NCBI RefSeq assembly: GCF_002443255.2
Contig: NW_019211457.1
Coordinates: 28,524,220-28,588,219, forward strand
DNA length: 64,000 bases
Source of the DNA: Varroa destructor
Lineage: Eukaryota; Arthropoda; Arachnida; Mesostigmata; Varroidae
Reading direction: 5' to 3'
Part shown: positions 1-49,008 of the stretch, one piece after another
Position numbering within the stretch: the stretch's first letter is position 1
How the letters are laid out: every line of letters begins with the position of its first letter
The notes under the pieces: model-generated
Seen by the model: the letters and a program-made list of their open reading frames with translations, nothing else
Told to the model about the DNA's origin: nothing
The model's database searches: none
Made by a program: the position numbers and the translations under genes

Positions 1-132
1 GGAAGTTAATGAACAAAGTTTATTCTACCGTATACATCTAAATATTATTGCCTTACAGTGAAGTAGCTAGTTGTCCCTTCCCCGCTGTACCAGGAGGCCA
101 GTGACATTTGAATTTCTACCATCGGCAGTGTT

Positions 133-3100
133 ATGGCCCAAAGAGACATACTGAAAAGGCTAGTCATGAACTTCGTCAACTCCTTACGACGACCGCCACG
201 GCCGAAGTTGTGTGGAGAGGATAGATTTGGCAATAAATATTACGAGTTTAAACCTGGTTAGTATAAATAGACGGTATATGTATAAATAGTATAAATACTC
301 TATAAATATAGTTTTCTCTGTACCAATAATTTATAGATCTCGCACATTTGAACCGAAAGAGAGTTTAAAGTACACAAATGATATATACGTTAAAGCAAGT
401 ATTCTGAAAAATACAAGAATGATTTAGATTATTTCTTCTATCCACAAATGTGTAGTGCAAAACTCATGTTAGGAAAAATTCGAGTTTATGCTGAAGCATG
501 TGGCAAAGCCTTTTCCATACACGGTGCTTCTTTTTGATTTCTCATCGCGGCAATTGTAGGCATTCGCTGCGGGTACTAAACATGTCTGACGGTTGTTTTC
601 AAATCGTTTCAGGAGAATTTGGCTAGCATGTAACTTACAGCTCGGGCTCTGTCATAGTAGGCTGAAGGACGCAGTAAACATCCGCAACACTGGGGTTCAT
701 ATCTATCTGTTGATAAACGTCTCGATCTTAATAGACAGCTTTGCTATAAAATAGTTCGTAGAATAGTTATGGAATTAACAATTTTTTAGCCATAAACTCG
801 AGTTAGCGGACCTCGACACTATAGGCATATGAAGTTTCTAGTAAAAGCGCATTAAAAACATTTTGCCCCTAAAATCACATTTGAGGCATACTCAAAGCGT
901 CTATTTAAGTATGCGATGTGAAAATTTAGACTAGAAATTATCTTAGTTTCGGCATTCATGCAAACTGTAAATCGTATGATGACTTTAATAATACCTAACA
1001 GCAATGACGGCATCCTTTGATATAATGCAGCCAAGCATAAGAACAAGAAACTATATCAGTTTAAATGTTTTATATCTATGTATATGGCCATTTACATGTC
1101 TCTCAAACAAGTAGATGGCCCGATTTGTTCTTACAGAGAGTGCGGTCAAAATGTTTTGGAAACGAGATTTGTGAAATGATGATTATACGATCTAAGGAGT
1201 CGATATCTCTTTCTTGTTCGTCAGACAAACGAAAGAAAAAGACCTTGTTTGGTAAACTAGCTTCCCGTTTAATTCGTAACACAAGTGTGTCAAATATTGC
1301 AAATATATAGAGACTAAAAAGTAGAAACTGCTTCTGTGATGACCGTTGGGAGCATTCCCCATGGGATAACAGATAATGAAAGAAGTAACTGACATAATGT
1401 CTTCTGCTTTTTTGAAACGAGTCGTATGCTATCTTGTAGATTTGTGTGCACTTTCCAAGAGTTGCTGACTTGTTTGTTGCGGAATAACTAGATCCATCAC
1501 AGTCAGCCATAATTTCAACAGAAATGAAGTAAACGGTTTAACTCTTAATGCCGTATCGTGGAACTAAATAGTGCATTTTAAATTTGTAAAATAGAATTTA
1601 CGGAACACGTTAAACTTCCATCGAATTTCCAAAATTTCTTAAATTTTTTAAAATTTATATTCTATTAATTTGTCTTTAATCCTTGGATACTACCTGTTAC
1701 GAATTTCACATTTTTCAGAAGCCAGCAAAACTATTGCAGCAGCAAAAGAATTGATTTTGTCTCAAAGCAGCTAGAACACGGCCCCGCTGTTCTTTGTAAA
1801 CGATATTTTTAAACAACAAAAAGGAGGCAGGATTTGATGGTATTTACGCGCAACGAACTTATTACAAAAAGCTACACTTTCTTCGAGAGCTTGTTGTTGT
1901 TGTTTATAATACGATAAAAATCGAAGTAGGTCTATAAGGAGTTGCTCGTTTATATTGATACGTTCGTCTATTTGCTGCATCGCAGTTTCCAGCCAAGTAA
2001 TTTCCGGAGTGAGCTGAATGCAGCTTCTTATACAACATGTGAATTAAAGAAAACGTGTTATATTGTTCTAAACGTGTTCTAAAACCAGAGATCGGTAATA
2101 CCCAGAAGACCATAATAGGCACACATTTTTATTCAAAAAGTATCGTTGGAAAACAACATTGGTATTTAGTTACATTATAAAGAACTCTTGTTTATTTATC
2201 GATGCGGTTGTTTGTAGCCGAAGGAAGCAATCTACGTCAAAAACGCTGGTTTGTACCATTAAATGAAACACGTTTCGACCAAGAGATTCCTGTAGAATGG
2301 GAAGCTTGGCTTCGATACCGCCGAAGTGAACCGCCGATGCCTGAGGAAATCGAGGCCAATCGCATCGTTCAACAACAGACGATAAAAAATGCCAAAAAAT
2401 TGAGCGGCCAACGGAAACTGGTTAGTGTAATTTGACCATTCGATGCTATCCGTTTTCGGATTTATTTGCTAGTTTGAATTTGCTAGTTTTCTTGTTCAAT
2501 TGCAATAATTCATTTGAAGACCATAAAACTTAGATTGAAATGAGTAGTCAAAAATAAGTGACATTTAAAGAGACATTTCGATCGTACTGCGTATGACATT
2601 TTGAGAAACTATTTCAAATGACGCTGAAATTACGAGACAACGCAGAAGCTTCCAACTTTTAAGACCAACAAAACTAATTATTCGTCGGGTAATAGTTTGC
2701 CTCTGATTCCGACTTGAATTTATTATCTATAACAATGAATGTATTTAAGTTCATCATGTAATTTCCGTAAACTGATGTGACTTCTCAAATAGTGTAGGTA
2801 ATATTCGACAAAATCTATGAAGGAATCACCAAGTTTTGGAATTATTGTCCAGTATCACTCCCATTTATGTAATTTTGTGTTTTGTACCTAAAAAAATGTT
2901 GTAATTTTTAACTAAAATAGCATTTTTTAGCTCCATCTATACATTGAATTATTTTCATTGTAGTCAATTCATTCTTACGAATTCGAATGAGCTAAGCGTC
3001 GTTCGAAGCTTCAATGGTTGTCAACCAGACACGGCCACAAAACCCAAATTGTCAAATGTGTACTTTGTAGCGACGAGCAACTACACCTACGAAAAATACA

Positions 3101-3787
3101 TTTGGTATGACGATGTCTATATAGCGAGTTTGTATACCATTGTGACAACATCTAAAATCCCCCTCTTTCCCTTTCTTTCTCCTTATTGATCTGTAGACTT
3201 ATATATATATATATATATATATATAACACAGTTCATCAACGTAGCATATTTAGTCATTAAATGATAGATTTATTCTATTACATACTGTCACGTAATATTT
3301 AAGCATATTCTATTACAATACAAGACTGTGGCAGTTTTACGGAATATTGCTGCTAAGCGGTTCTAACGCTATACATTATTATATAAATATATAGTATAGT
3401 AAGCATATATAATTCCTCCACGCTAGGCTACAACTTTGTTTAAAGGCGTTTTAAAAATTTGGCTTCCACTTTTCTCGCAAAACGTAGTTGATAGAGAAAA
3501 ATTCTGCACTTGTATAACGATTTCAAAAAATGTCATTAAAGCAGTTTTACTTTTTCTTTAATTCAATAATGTTTAATTTTTTTGCGAAGTCATCGACAAA
3601 ATGGGCTGGTCGGCGACGTTTTTAAATATAGTGCATCGTTATGTTACATTCCTTCTCGGTTTTTCAGACGTCCGATCTGCAGAAAAATCCTTTCTCGGAT
3701 TTCCCTGATATTTCGGAATATGAAAAACAGCCCGGACAGGGATACATTCGGATACCAGAAAAGCCCGATCCACCTGAAAAGAAATGA
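133..3787 (+). CDS. NDUFAF2: NDUFAF2, complex I assembly factor (3 exons, complete)
   Basis: Spliced CDS join(133..256, 2218..2420, 3668..3787), 148 residues. NDUFAF2 (B17.2L/mimitin) is a mitochondrial paralogue of the NDUFA12 subunit that binds late complex I intermediates during assembly. Exon 1 ends with DRFGNKYYEF (residues 30-39), the family's N-terminal signature. Exon 2 carries IPVEWEAWLRYRR (65-77) and PPMPEEI, matching the family core. Exon 3 ends FPDISEYEKQPGQG...PPEKK, like insect family members as I recall them. Junctions are G^GTTAGT/gtttgtag (phase 1) and CTG^GTTAGT/ttttcag (phase 0), and the frame stays open throughout. The start is ATG 133 because an in-frame TGA lies at 109-111; ATG 166 is a weaker alternative. 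Human NDUFAF2 is 169 aa, so this is slightly short at the C-terminus. Identity is firm; the exon 3 link rests on phase and the family C-terminus. Confidence 0.9.
257..2217 (+). other. NDUFAF2 intron 1
   Basis: AT-rich intron, GTTAGT donor and gtttgtag acceptor. Short open frames on both strands near 1.1-1.5 kb and 1.8-2.1 kb are not supported by start context, splice sites or recognisable peptide. Nothing else seen. Confidence 0.7.
3199..3225. repeat. (AT)n microsatellite
   Basis: About 13 uninterrupted AT dinucleotides within NDUFAF2 intron 2. Confidence 0.9.
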
Positions 3788-3878
3788 CGACGCCGTGATA
3801 ATCTTAAGATGAGCTAATTCATAAAGAAACTGAGACGCTTTTAGTATCGGCATATTTTGTTGTAATTTAGAAAATGCG

Positions 3879-3884
3879 AATAAA
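3879..3884 (+). terminator. NDUFAF2 poly(A) signal
   Basis: Canonical AATAAA 92 nt after the NDUFAF2 stop codon, in the expected place for 3' end formation of this plus-strand gene. Confidence 0.6.
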
Positions 3885-5171
3885 GGATTCTCGAGTTGCA
3901 TCGGTCTAAGATAATGATAAAGTTTATTACTTTTACGGAATTATTAGTCGCATTCGTCTGCTTGTTCGATAATACATTTTCTTTATTTAGTTTCTATTAT
4001 TAATTTTTACAATAGCATTTATATATACAAGAGCATCTCATAGAAGTTTGATGAAGAAGAAGGAATGATGGGTCTTCGCATCTTAATCAAGCTATTTAAA
4101 AATTGTCTCGACAACCCCGACTCTATTTCGCATCCTGTTGTGTATTATCATATTGTAAACTCAAGGACTTCCAGTGTGTTGTTGGTACGATGTACTGCTC
4201 CTTCTCGGCAGCTTTAATGGAGTATAATGGTATTTGCTGCTCCTCTTTATTTTAGGAGCTAAACTCATCAATAGCTGCCCCGCAACATTTTGGCACTTAC
4301 TATTTTTATCAATTATCAATCAATTAATAGCCGAGATTGGATAGACAGTAGGACAATTTATAAAACGTAACCCCTTCATTGCTGAGTTCCCTAAAAGTTT
4401 CTCCGACTCTGGAATAGGAATGCTTTTCGGCTCAACTTATTTGTTGCCTAGTCATAAGTTTTAACCGCGAGTCAGCCAATACCCGCTAACATATTAAGGT
4501 TAATTAGGGACTTTCCATTTAAAAGGGAACTTCATTTAAGACGTGAAGCTAAATTATTCGAACAGATTTGCAGAATATATCTAGGATCATTGTAAAAAAT
4601 ATGGGAAGATGTATAGTTCAACTATCTTGACTCGCGAAATCCTTTTTCTGTACCCAAATCAAATACTCCATAGTTATACCCAAAAACCTGTTAACTTTAT
4701 CTTCCCTCTGCAGCACATTTATATTTCGCCTGCTTGTGTTTCACTAACCCTGTTTTATATATACCTATGTTCGTGAAAATTTGCTGCTAACGCGAAAACT
4801 GTTTCCTGAAATGTGCCCAACTATTTTACGCTCTTCCATTTTTAACTTTGTTCTTTAAGTCCCACCATTTTGACTCTCGGTACCAGTTTTCAATTGCCTT
4901 AACAGGAGCCTGAATCATTTTCGTCGTTCGAAGCCCTTTCACCAGGTATCCCTATAACCAGACAAGCCACACAGATTAGACAAGCCACGCTATTCATACA
5001 GTTCTGTTCTTGGAGCTGCCTCAGCTGCCACTGTTTCTTCTATTATTATTGATGAACGGGAAACTACTTCTGCTGCTGCTTTTGATACTGCATGTGCTGG
5101 TGGTTCGAAGCGAGATCAGGTCTCTCGGGACAACTGATGTCCTGGCATGACACAGCTGGCGACCATTGAGG
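3885..5171. other. Intergenic space between convergent NDUFAF2 and SMIM15
   Basis: No gene seen. It should hold the SMIM15 3' UTR. A minus-strand AATAAA (TTTATT at 4246-4251 on plus) is the nearest poly(A) signal noted, about 0.9 kb after the SMIM15 stop, so its use is uncertain. Confidence 0.5.
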
Positions 5172-5402
5172 TCATTTCTTCTTTCGGTGCTTGATAGCGT
5201 TAGTTCGTTTCGTATGAGCCTTTTTTAATCGCTCTTCTTTCTCAAGCTGCTTAGCCAACTTCCAAGAAAGTAATGCTGATATACATAGAAACGGACTTAA
5301 AATAAGTAGCGTGTACTGTAGAAACTCCCAAGGATGGAGAGCCGCATACTCGACGAGTGGCTGTAGCCAAGAGATATACCATGGGAATGGGTTGATAGGA
5401 AT
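5172..5402 (-). CDS. SMIM15: SMIM15 homologue, terminal coding exon (start exon unresolved)
   Basis: On the minus strand a clean acceptor (ttattacag at 5403 and above) is followed by 76 codons and a TGA at 5174-5172. The peptide resembles vertebrate SMIM15, a conserved small integral membrane protein of unknown function. Shared features are an EYAA-x-HPWEFL stretch, a hydrophobic segment of about 20 residues ending in ALLSWKLAK, and a lysine/arginine-rich helical tail (EKEERLKK ... HRKKK). No in-frame ATG exists in the exon and a stop lies upstream at 5453-5451, so the start codon must be in an upstream exon. A phase-compatible candidate is ATG 8075 to donor 8013 (21 codons, CCAG^GTAGGT), which would give 97 aa against 74 in human; this link is weak. 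The gene converges on NDUFAF2. Confidence 0.8.
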   Translation of the reverse strand: MPINPFPWYISWLQPLVEYAALHPWEFLQYTLLILSPFLCISALLSWKLAKQLEKEERLKKAHTKRTNAIKHRKKK

Positions 5403-6139
5403 CTGTAATAAGTTGCACAACGAACAAGCGAATAATTTTTGTTTATGCCCTTACAAAAAGAAAAAATAGTGGTTGGTTCAACTAGGGGGGAAACTTTAGC
5501 GGGTTACTCGTAGTAATGGGCATGCATTCACCTGCCACTTCTGGTAACAGAAAAGAGTCAATTGTCTTTGAAACAAGATAGCAAACTTGGCGAAGAATAA
5601 GCCAGAAGAGCTTCAATAGGGTCTGGATTTAAAGGACCCAAGAAGTTTTTGACACATCTGGATTTTTCAGATTAATTAACGGCTAAATCAAAGTAGAATG
5701 TCAATTGCCAATTTAGTTGTCTAAATAAACTTTAAGGGTGAGTCTTTTCGAAATTGTTTAAGTCTTATTGCGCCTTTTTGCGTCTTATAAGCGTTTTAAC
5801 CGTTTCAAGTGCTTGCATTTTGGGACTTTCAGTGTGCTACCAGTCTGAAATTTAATTTTGCAGGAATTTTTTATATGGTGTATTTGAGCGACATTTCAGG
5901 GAGTTTACAACCACTGATATCCCTTGACCCATGGTTACAATTAAAAGTCTATTTGCAGATTAAACAAGAATATTATAAAATTGACAGGTTACTGGCTTAG
6001 CTATTGAACCGAATCTATATTTCTTCAAGAAGGGTACTTCGAGCATATGCAGAAACGGATATCCTTAGAATATCAATTTTTGTTTAGATACAATCTTAAG
6101 ATAAGAACAAAAATTCTCAATTTACACGCATTAACATTA

Positions 6140-6239
6140 NNNNNNNNNNNNNNNNNNNNNNNNNNNNNNNNNNNNNNNNNNNNNNNNNNNNNNNNNNNNN
6201 NNNNNNNNNNNNNNNNNNNNNNNNNNNNNNNNNNNNNNN
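6140..6239. other. Assembly gap (100 N)
   Basis: Exactly 100 consecutive N, the conventional length for a gap of unknown size between contigs. Order and distance across it are inferred by the assembler. Confidence 0.99.
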
Positions 6240-9200
6240 CGTTTCAGTAAACTGTTAATGTAGTAGAATATGTACAAATCATTACATAAAAGTAATAATA
6301 GAGGTTCTTAAAACAATAAATATTTAATTATGCACTTCAAGATTATTTGCATATTATACTATGTTGCATAATATAATACTAGGCTTCAAGCATACTATAG
6401 GGTATTCTAATACTAATAAAGTAAAGAATTTGAGTGATTATATAAGTCGTCGCTGTAGCTTTTGCACTGTAGACATATGTTAACTTTAAAATATTTCTGT
6501 TACAGCTACGGTTGCATAGTAAAATCTTATTTTCTTTCAATAGTTTCTAATAAATAACAATGCTGAACTAAAAACTCTAAAACTGAGGTTGACCGTTTGC
6601 AAATTATTTTTACATCAAGAATTGTAAAGTTCGCACAGACCAACTGATGTAGTATCGAATGAAATACCAATATACAGCATAGCTGTAACTTAATCTACTT
6701 TTAACGGAAGTGAGATAGTGAAGTATTACGATTTTGCACGGAAAGCCAGCAGCGGAATTGGTTGTCGAAAACAATGAATTGTGCCCACGTTACTAGGGTA
6801 ATCTATTGTTTTTACATGCAGAGAACCACAGAAAATAGGGTCATTCCACTATGATTGCACACTACATAAGCTAACGAATATATTAGTTACGTTAGCTAAG
6901 CTTTTCCAATATGAGTTTACAAGGCAGATACGTGTCCTATAGTTGAGAAACCTTTAAAAAAATCCGCCGTGAATGTTTTTGATCGTATAATTATACTCGC
7001 GCTTACCACATCCGGGAGCAGATGAACGTAATGCAATAAAATAATTGATTTTCTTTTCGATATATTCTAAAAGCAAACTGATGTACCTTTTGCACGGCTT
7101 CCTCAGGCATCTTTTCTAGTAGCGCCTGTTTAATTCAGCTGATCGTTTCTCGAGCCCTCACGCGAAAGACACTGTACCTGTCAAATGAACAGACAACAGG
7201 AACTCGTATAAGCGATACGTTCAAAGCTACGACGGCTCAGTGTGTTGCACTAATGATCGGAAAGTAACAGCAATCGATACAACGGCGGCTGCTACAGTAA
7301 TCGTAGAATAAGGTTCTTCCGTTGTTTTTCACCTTCTTAGCCCGTAAATAACGGAACGCTTCCGGCAAAAGTGAACATCGCTTTGCTGTCATCGTGCAAT
7401 TTCGTCCGCACGTTACCGTGTACACGTAGTTATACTGTTAACATGAACGGGAAATTATCGATATAAGCTCCTCTGGCTATTTTGAGTTAACTTTTCCCAA
7501 GAATTTTGGTACGTTGTTTGATTATGAATTGCTACGTTAACGCGAATCTTTCCTAGTTATCAATGGCGCGCACGGTTGTGTCATTAATCAGATACTTGCT
7601 GTCGCCTTTTCTGTTAGCGAACATCTGCTAGGACTCAATCGTAGAGTCGATTAGGGTAGAAGTCGATTATTTTTTGTATAAGGTCGATAGATAAGGTTAT
7701 CGTCAACTCTCAATTCTCGCTATGTTCGTGCGTTTTTATCAATCTGACAAATATCAGAATCCTCGGAAAATAACACTTAGAGAATGACGCTTTTTACCAT
7801 GCCGTTCAAAAAATTTATCGAAGAATTTTCTTCTTTTTCGCCCTGATTTCGTTAGCCGTCCGCGCGTGATTCGATTGTGGCACGTTGGTGGCACCGTCAC
7901 ACAAAGCCAAACGAGTTGCCCTCTCTCAATTAGTACTAATTGAGTCAACCCTCGAAACAAACACACAACAGAGTCACCGCAGCAGCAGGCGAAGAGCACG
8001 GCCATCACCTACCTGGTTTGCCCTTCTCGATCTATATAGCTCCCACTGGAAACGCGAACTGCGTCGGCGTAACATACGAACGGAAGAACAGACACATAGT
8101 ACATTGGTGCATAGAGAGGCAGATTTAGTGGCGATACGAAATTACAATACGTTATCCAATCAGACCTCTGCCGAAGCCGTTAGGAGAGAAGAGAACTCGA
8201 TTTCCGAACAGAGATCACCATTAACGGAGTACTCGGCTGAACAGCAATCAGTCAGTCGCCCAAGCTATTATTGAAGCAACCAATGAATTTAAATAGCAGC
8301 CTCCCGGTCATCATACTTCATAACAGCGGGGAACGACCCCAGTGCGATCGAGTTCTCGTCGGACGGCGACGTGAGGGCACCGCGCTATTACAATCATAAC
8401 TGGTGGTAGTGGTTAGACAGACAGCTTCAGCCACTGCACCGAGTACCGACGTAGTGTACGACAACGAGAACGAAACTCCATTCTGGAATGGAGCAGGTGC
8501 GATTAGGATTTTATAGTGGCAATGGTGAGTAGTAAAGTTAACCGTAATGACTGCAGTGTTGCCGCAAAAGTGAATCGGTGCTTTGTCGAATAGTTCAGCG
8601 CAAAAAAGCGACAACGACAAACAGTGCATGTATTTTCTACCATCTGCCCTATGGCGGTTTGGCCAGCTCGATATTACTTTCGCCGGGTTTCGTCCCTATC
8701 TTTGGTTCGAAACCATCGTAGCTGTCTGTGTCTATGACGTACTTTCTGCGCGTTATTACCATTGTTGTTAGCCTCACCGGCGCGCAAATTTGAGCCGTAG
8801 CGGGGCATCGACTGGAGCGTCGCGGGTACAACAATTTAAGCAACAGTATCTTGGCAAAAAAGAAATGAATATAAAATAGAATACGATGACCACACAGACC
8901 CAGTCAAGCTGTCGAATGTCCGAGCGGTAGCAGCGCTGGAAATAGCAGCTAAAGTCCGTTGGATTATTAGAGAGAAACGGGGCCGCATTTGTTGACCGTC
9001 TCTTTTTCGAAAAAGAAAATGTAAAAAGGGCACCGGGACAAATCCCAACACAAGCTTAATCATATGTTATTACAACTGCGACAACTACGCGTAAGAGTAA
9101 CGATTACGTCGCATCATATTGAACTGCTCACGCACCGACAATAGATAGCCAACGGTTTACGTTTGATAGGAATTGCGATAAACGGCAAGTTTTGCACAAC

Positions 9201-9421
9201 TATGTGAGTCCTTCGTAACGTTATATGAGAGAGGAACGGAACAAACGAGAGAAAAAACCCAACGCCCACTGCCGTCAGCTCTAACTGCTGTTGCTACTGC
9301 CTCTGTTACTATTAATAGACAATTTGATGAATACGACATTAGCGTAGTGCGTGTTAGCAGCGGAGCTCTCTGTGCAGCGACCTCATCACGTCGCCGATAC
9401 GCTGGCGATCGACCACGACTG
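6240..9421. other. Gene-poor region with GC-richer islands (7.1-9.4 kb)
   Basis: AT-rich at the left, then markedly more GC and CpG from about 7.1 kb. Many overlapping short open frames occur in several phases, as expected from GC-rich 5' UTR or promoter DNA rather than from proteins. It lies between the minus-strand SMIM15 exon and the plus-strand OSBPL9 start, so it may hold divergent promoters and the missing SMIM15 first exon. Confidence 0.4.
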
Positions 9422-9430
9422 TATAAAAGG
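9422..9430 (+). promoter_or_regulatory. TATA box, candidate OSBPL9 promoter
   Basis: TATAAAAGG inside a GC-richer stretch (GACTG-TATAAAAGG-TGG). It is a textbook core-promoter TATA on the plus strand, 1.85 kb upstream of the OSBPL9 start codon. A transcript from about 9450 would need a long or spliced 5' UTR to reach 11283. No other coding gene on this strand is close enough to claim it. Confidence 0.45.
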
Positions 9431-11282
9431 TGGAAGTAAATACCTTTGCTTGATCACGTTGAGGTGATGCTGCTGTGACGAGTGATAACAGTTACTGAAT
9501 TTTTGCTAATCACGTTTTTCGGAATCGACGCTTAAACGAGTGTCCTCATGCGGCACATTCAGCTGCAGTTTCCTATACAGTGCTGCTAGTGACGGAGTTC
9601 GAATTGCTAGTCCACAGCAATAATTATCTTGGCAGCAACAGCATTATTTCTAGTTGCAGTGATAAAATAACGGTGAGCAGTTCTGACCCATTGGTTACGG
9701 CGGCGGTGTTTGTGGAGGAGCGCTTTTCGTAGCGTTAATCGTAAATTAGTTATAATTTTGGTGGCATTAGTACCCGAGGCTACGCAGGACTTGGTTCCAG
9801 CGTCGGGAAAATTTCCTGGTGGGAGACCTGTACCAACCACATTTGATAACTCGTCTGTTGATTTATCGCTTACTGTTGGGTTATGCAGAAGTGTAGAAAC
9901 AGAGATAAATTGCGAAAGTTAATGTGCGTAGGCCAGCTGGATGTTGTGTGGTGATCATGTACAGTCAGTAGTTCAATCGTGGAATCAGTCCTGATTTGGC
10001 CATCTGCTACGAATGGTCCAATGTCCCAGTGGGCTGAAAGTTTACGGTGTGTGTGCGAGCGGCTGCGTGATGTATCAAAGTGACGTGATCGATCCATTCT
10101 CTAGCTTTGGTCTCAACCACTGTGATTATTCTAAACTATTTTATTTAACAGAAGCTATCTTATCACCTAAGAATCAGTTGTTTAGAAGTTGCGAAAAATA
10201 AGTTTCTTTGTCCTCGACCTTTAACCACAGATGTTACGGTTACCGAGAGCCATACATGGATCTTTACAGGCTTCTAACTAACTAGCAACGAGGTAAACGA
10301 TCAAGCCCAACATCGAATTCATTCTTCAGTATAAGCTTCCGTTCGACGATCAGATTCTGATTGCGTGGATAGATGGCCGTACCGGGATGCAACCAACACG
10401 CGTTTGATTGCAATAGAGATGCCCCCCGCCCCCCACCCATAGCGGACGATTTACTGGCATGTGAGCGGCACCATGCAAATATCATCGGCGTACTGTAGTA
10501 ACACAGCAACTCAACCAATAAATGAGATCTGTGTCGATCGCTGCCACTGTAATTTACTTTCCATTCGAGTAAAAGCCAAGCAGAGCCGAGAGTTAATAAC
10601 TATTAAGAAAAGCTGCGCCGGTGAGTCAACTATAAAAATGCAGCAGGGTTCTTTGGCAAAATTAGCGCTGAAAATTGTCCTTTTCAGCCATTAAAAATCC
10701 AAAGCACCATTTCAACGAAAGCGTTACTAGAAAAAAATCTGCAAAAAAAGCAAATAAAGGGTGTGGCATCACAGAGCATCAGTTAGTACTCTGCCTCATT
10801 GTTGTCGATATCGTCGTTGCTGTTATTCATTTACGATTAATCTTTCTACCATTTCACGGCCAGGGCTTTCCTAGAACCACGTTGTCGCTCTAATAGACCA
10901 GTGTCTCCAGTTCGCACGAACTCCGACGATACATTAATGGTCAATCAATATTGCTTGAAACGGACTGAAGTAAACCGATTGCAAATTCAACGGGGGTTTG
11001 TACACTGACCTAGTAATCTACACAACACTAGCAAGATCTTAATGTTGCTCCAATCAATCAACAGATACTCAACAAGCGGGATGTCCCCAAACCGATTTTT
11101 CGGTGTGTGTACGCGACGTTTGCTCTTCATGAAATAGCCAGGCAAGGCAGCAGAAGAAATCAAAAGCCGAACTTTTCTATTTCCCACCTAGAAATTGCTA
11201 TTCGCTAATAAAAAGCGGGAAAAATCAAAATCAAACAATCATTGTGCTCCTCGTGACAAAGACAACAACAGCGGCTTTCACA

Positions 11283-49008
<37,726 letters not shown>

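Noticed and set aside
8690..8720. GGTTCGAAACC, resembling a tRNA T-arm
   Set aside because: The T stem does not pair beyond three bases and no anticodon or D arm fits around it. Other TTCGA hits failed the same way.
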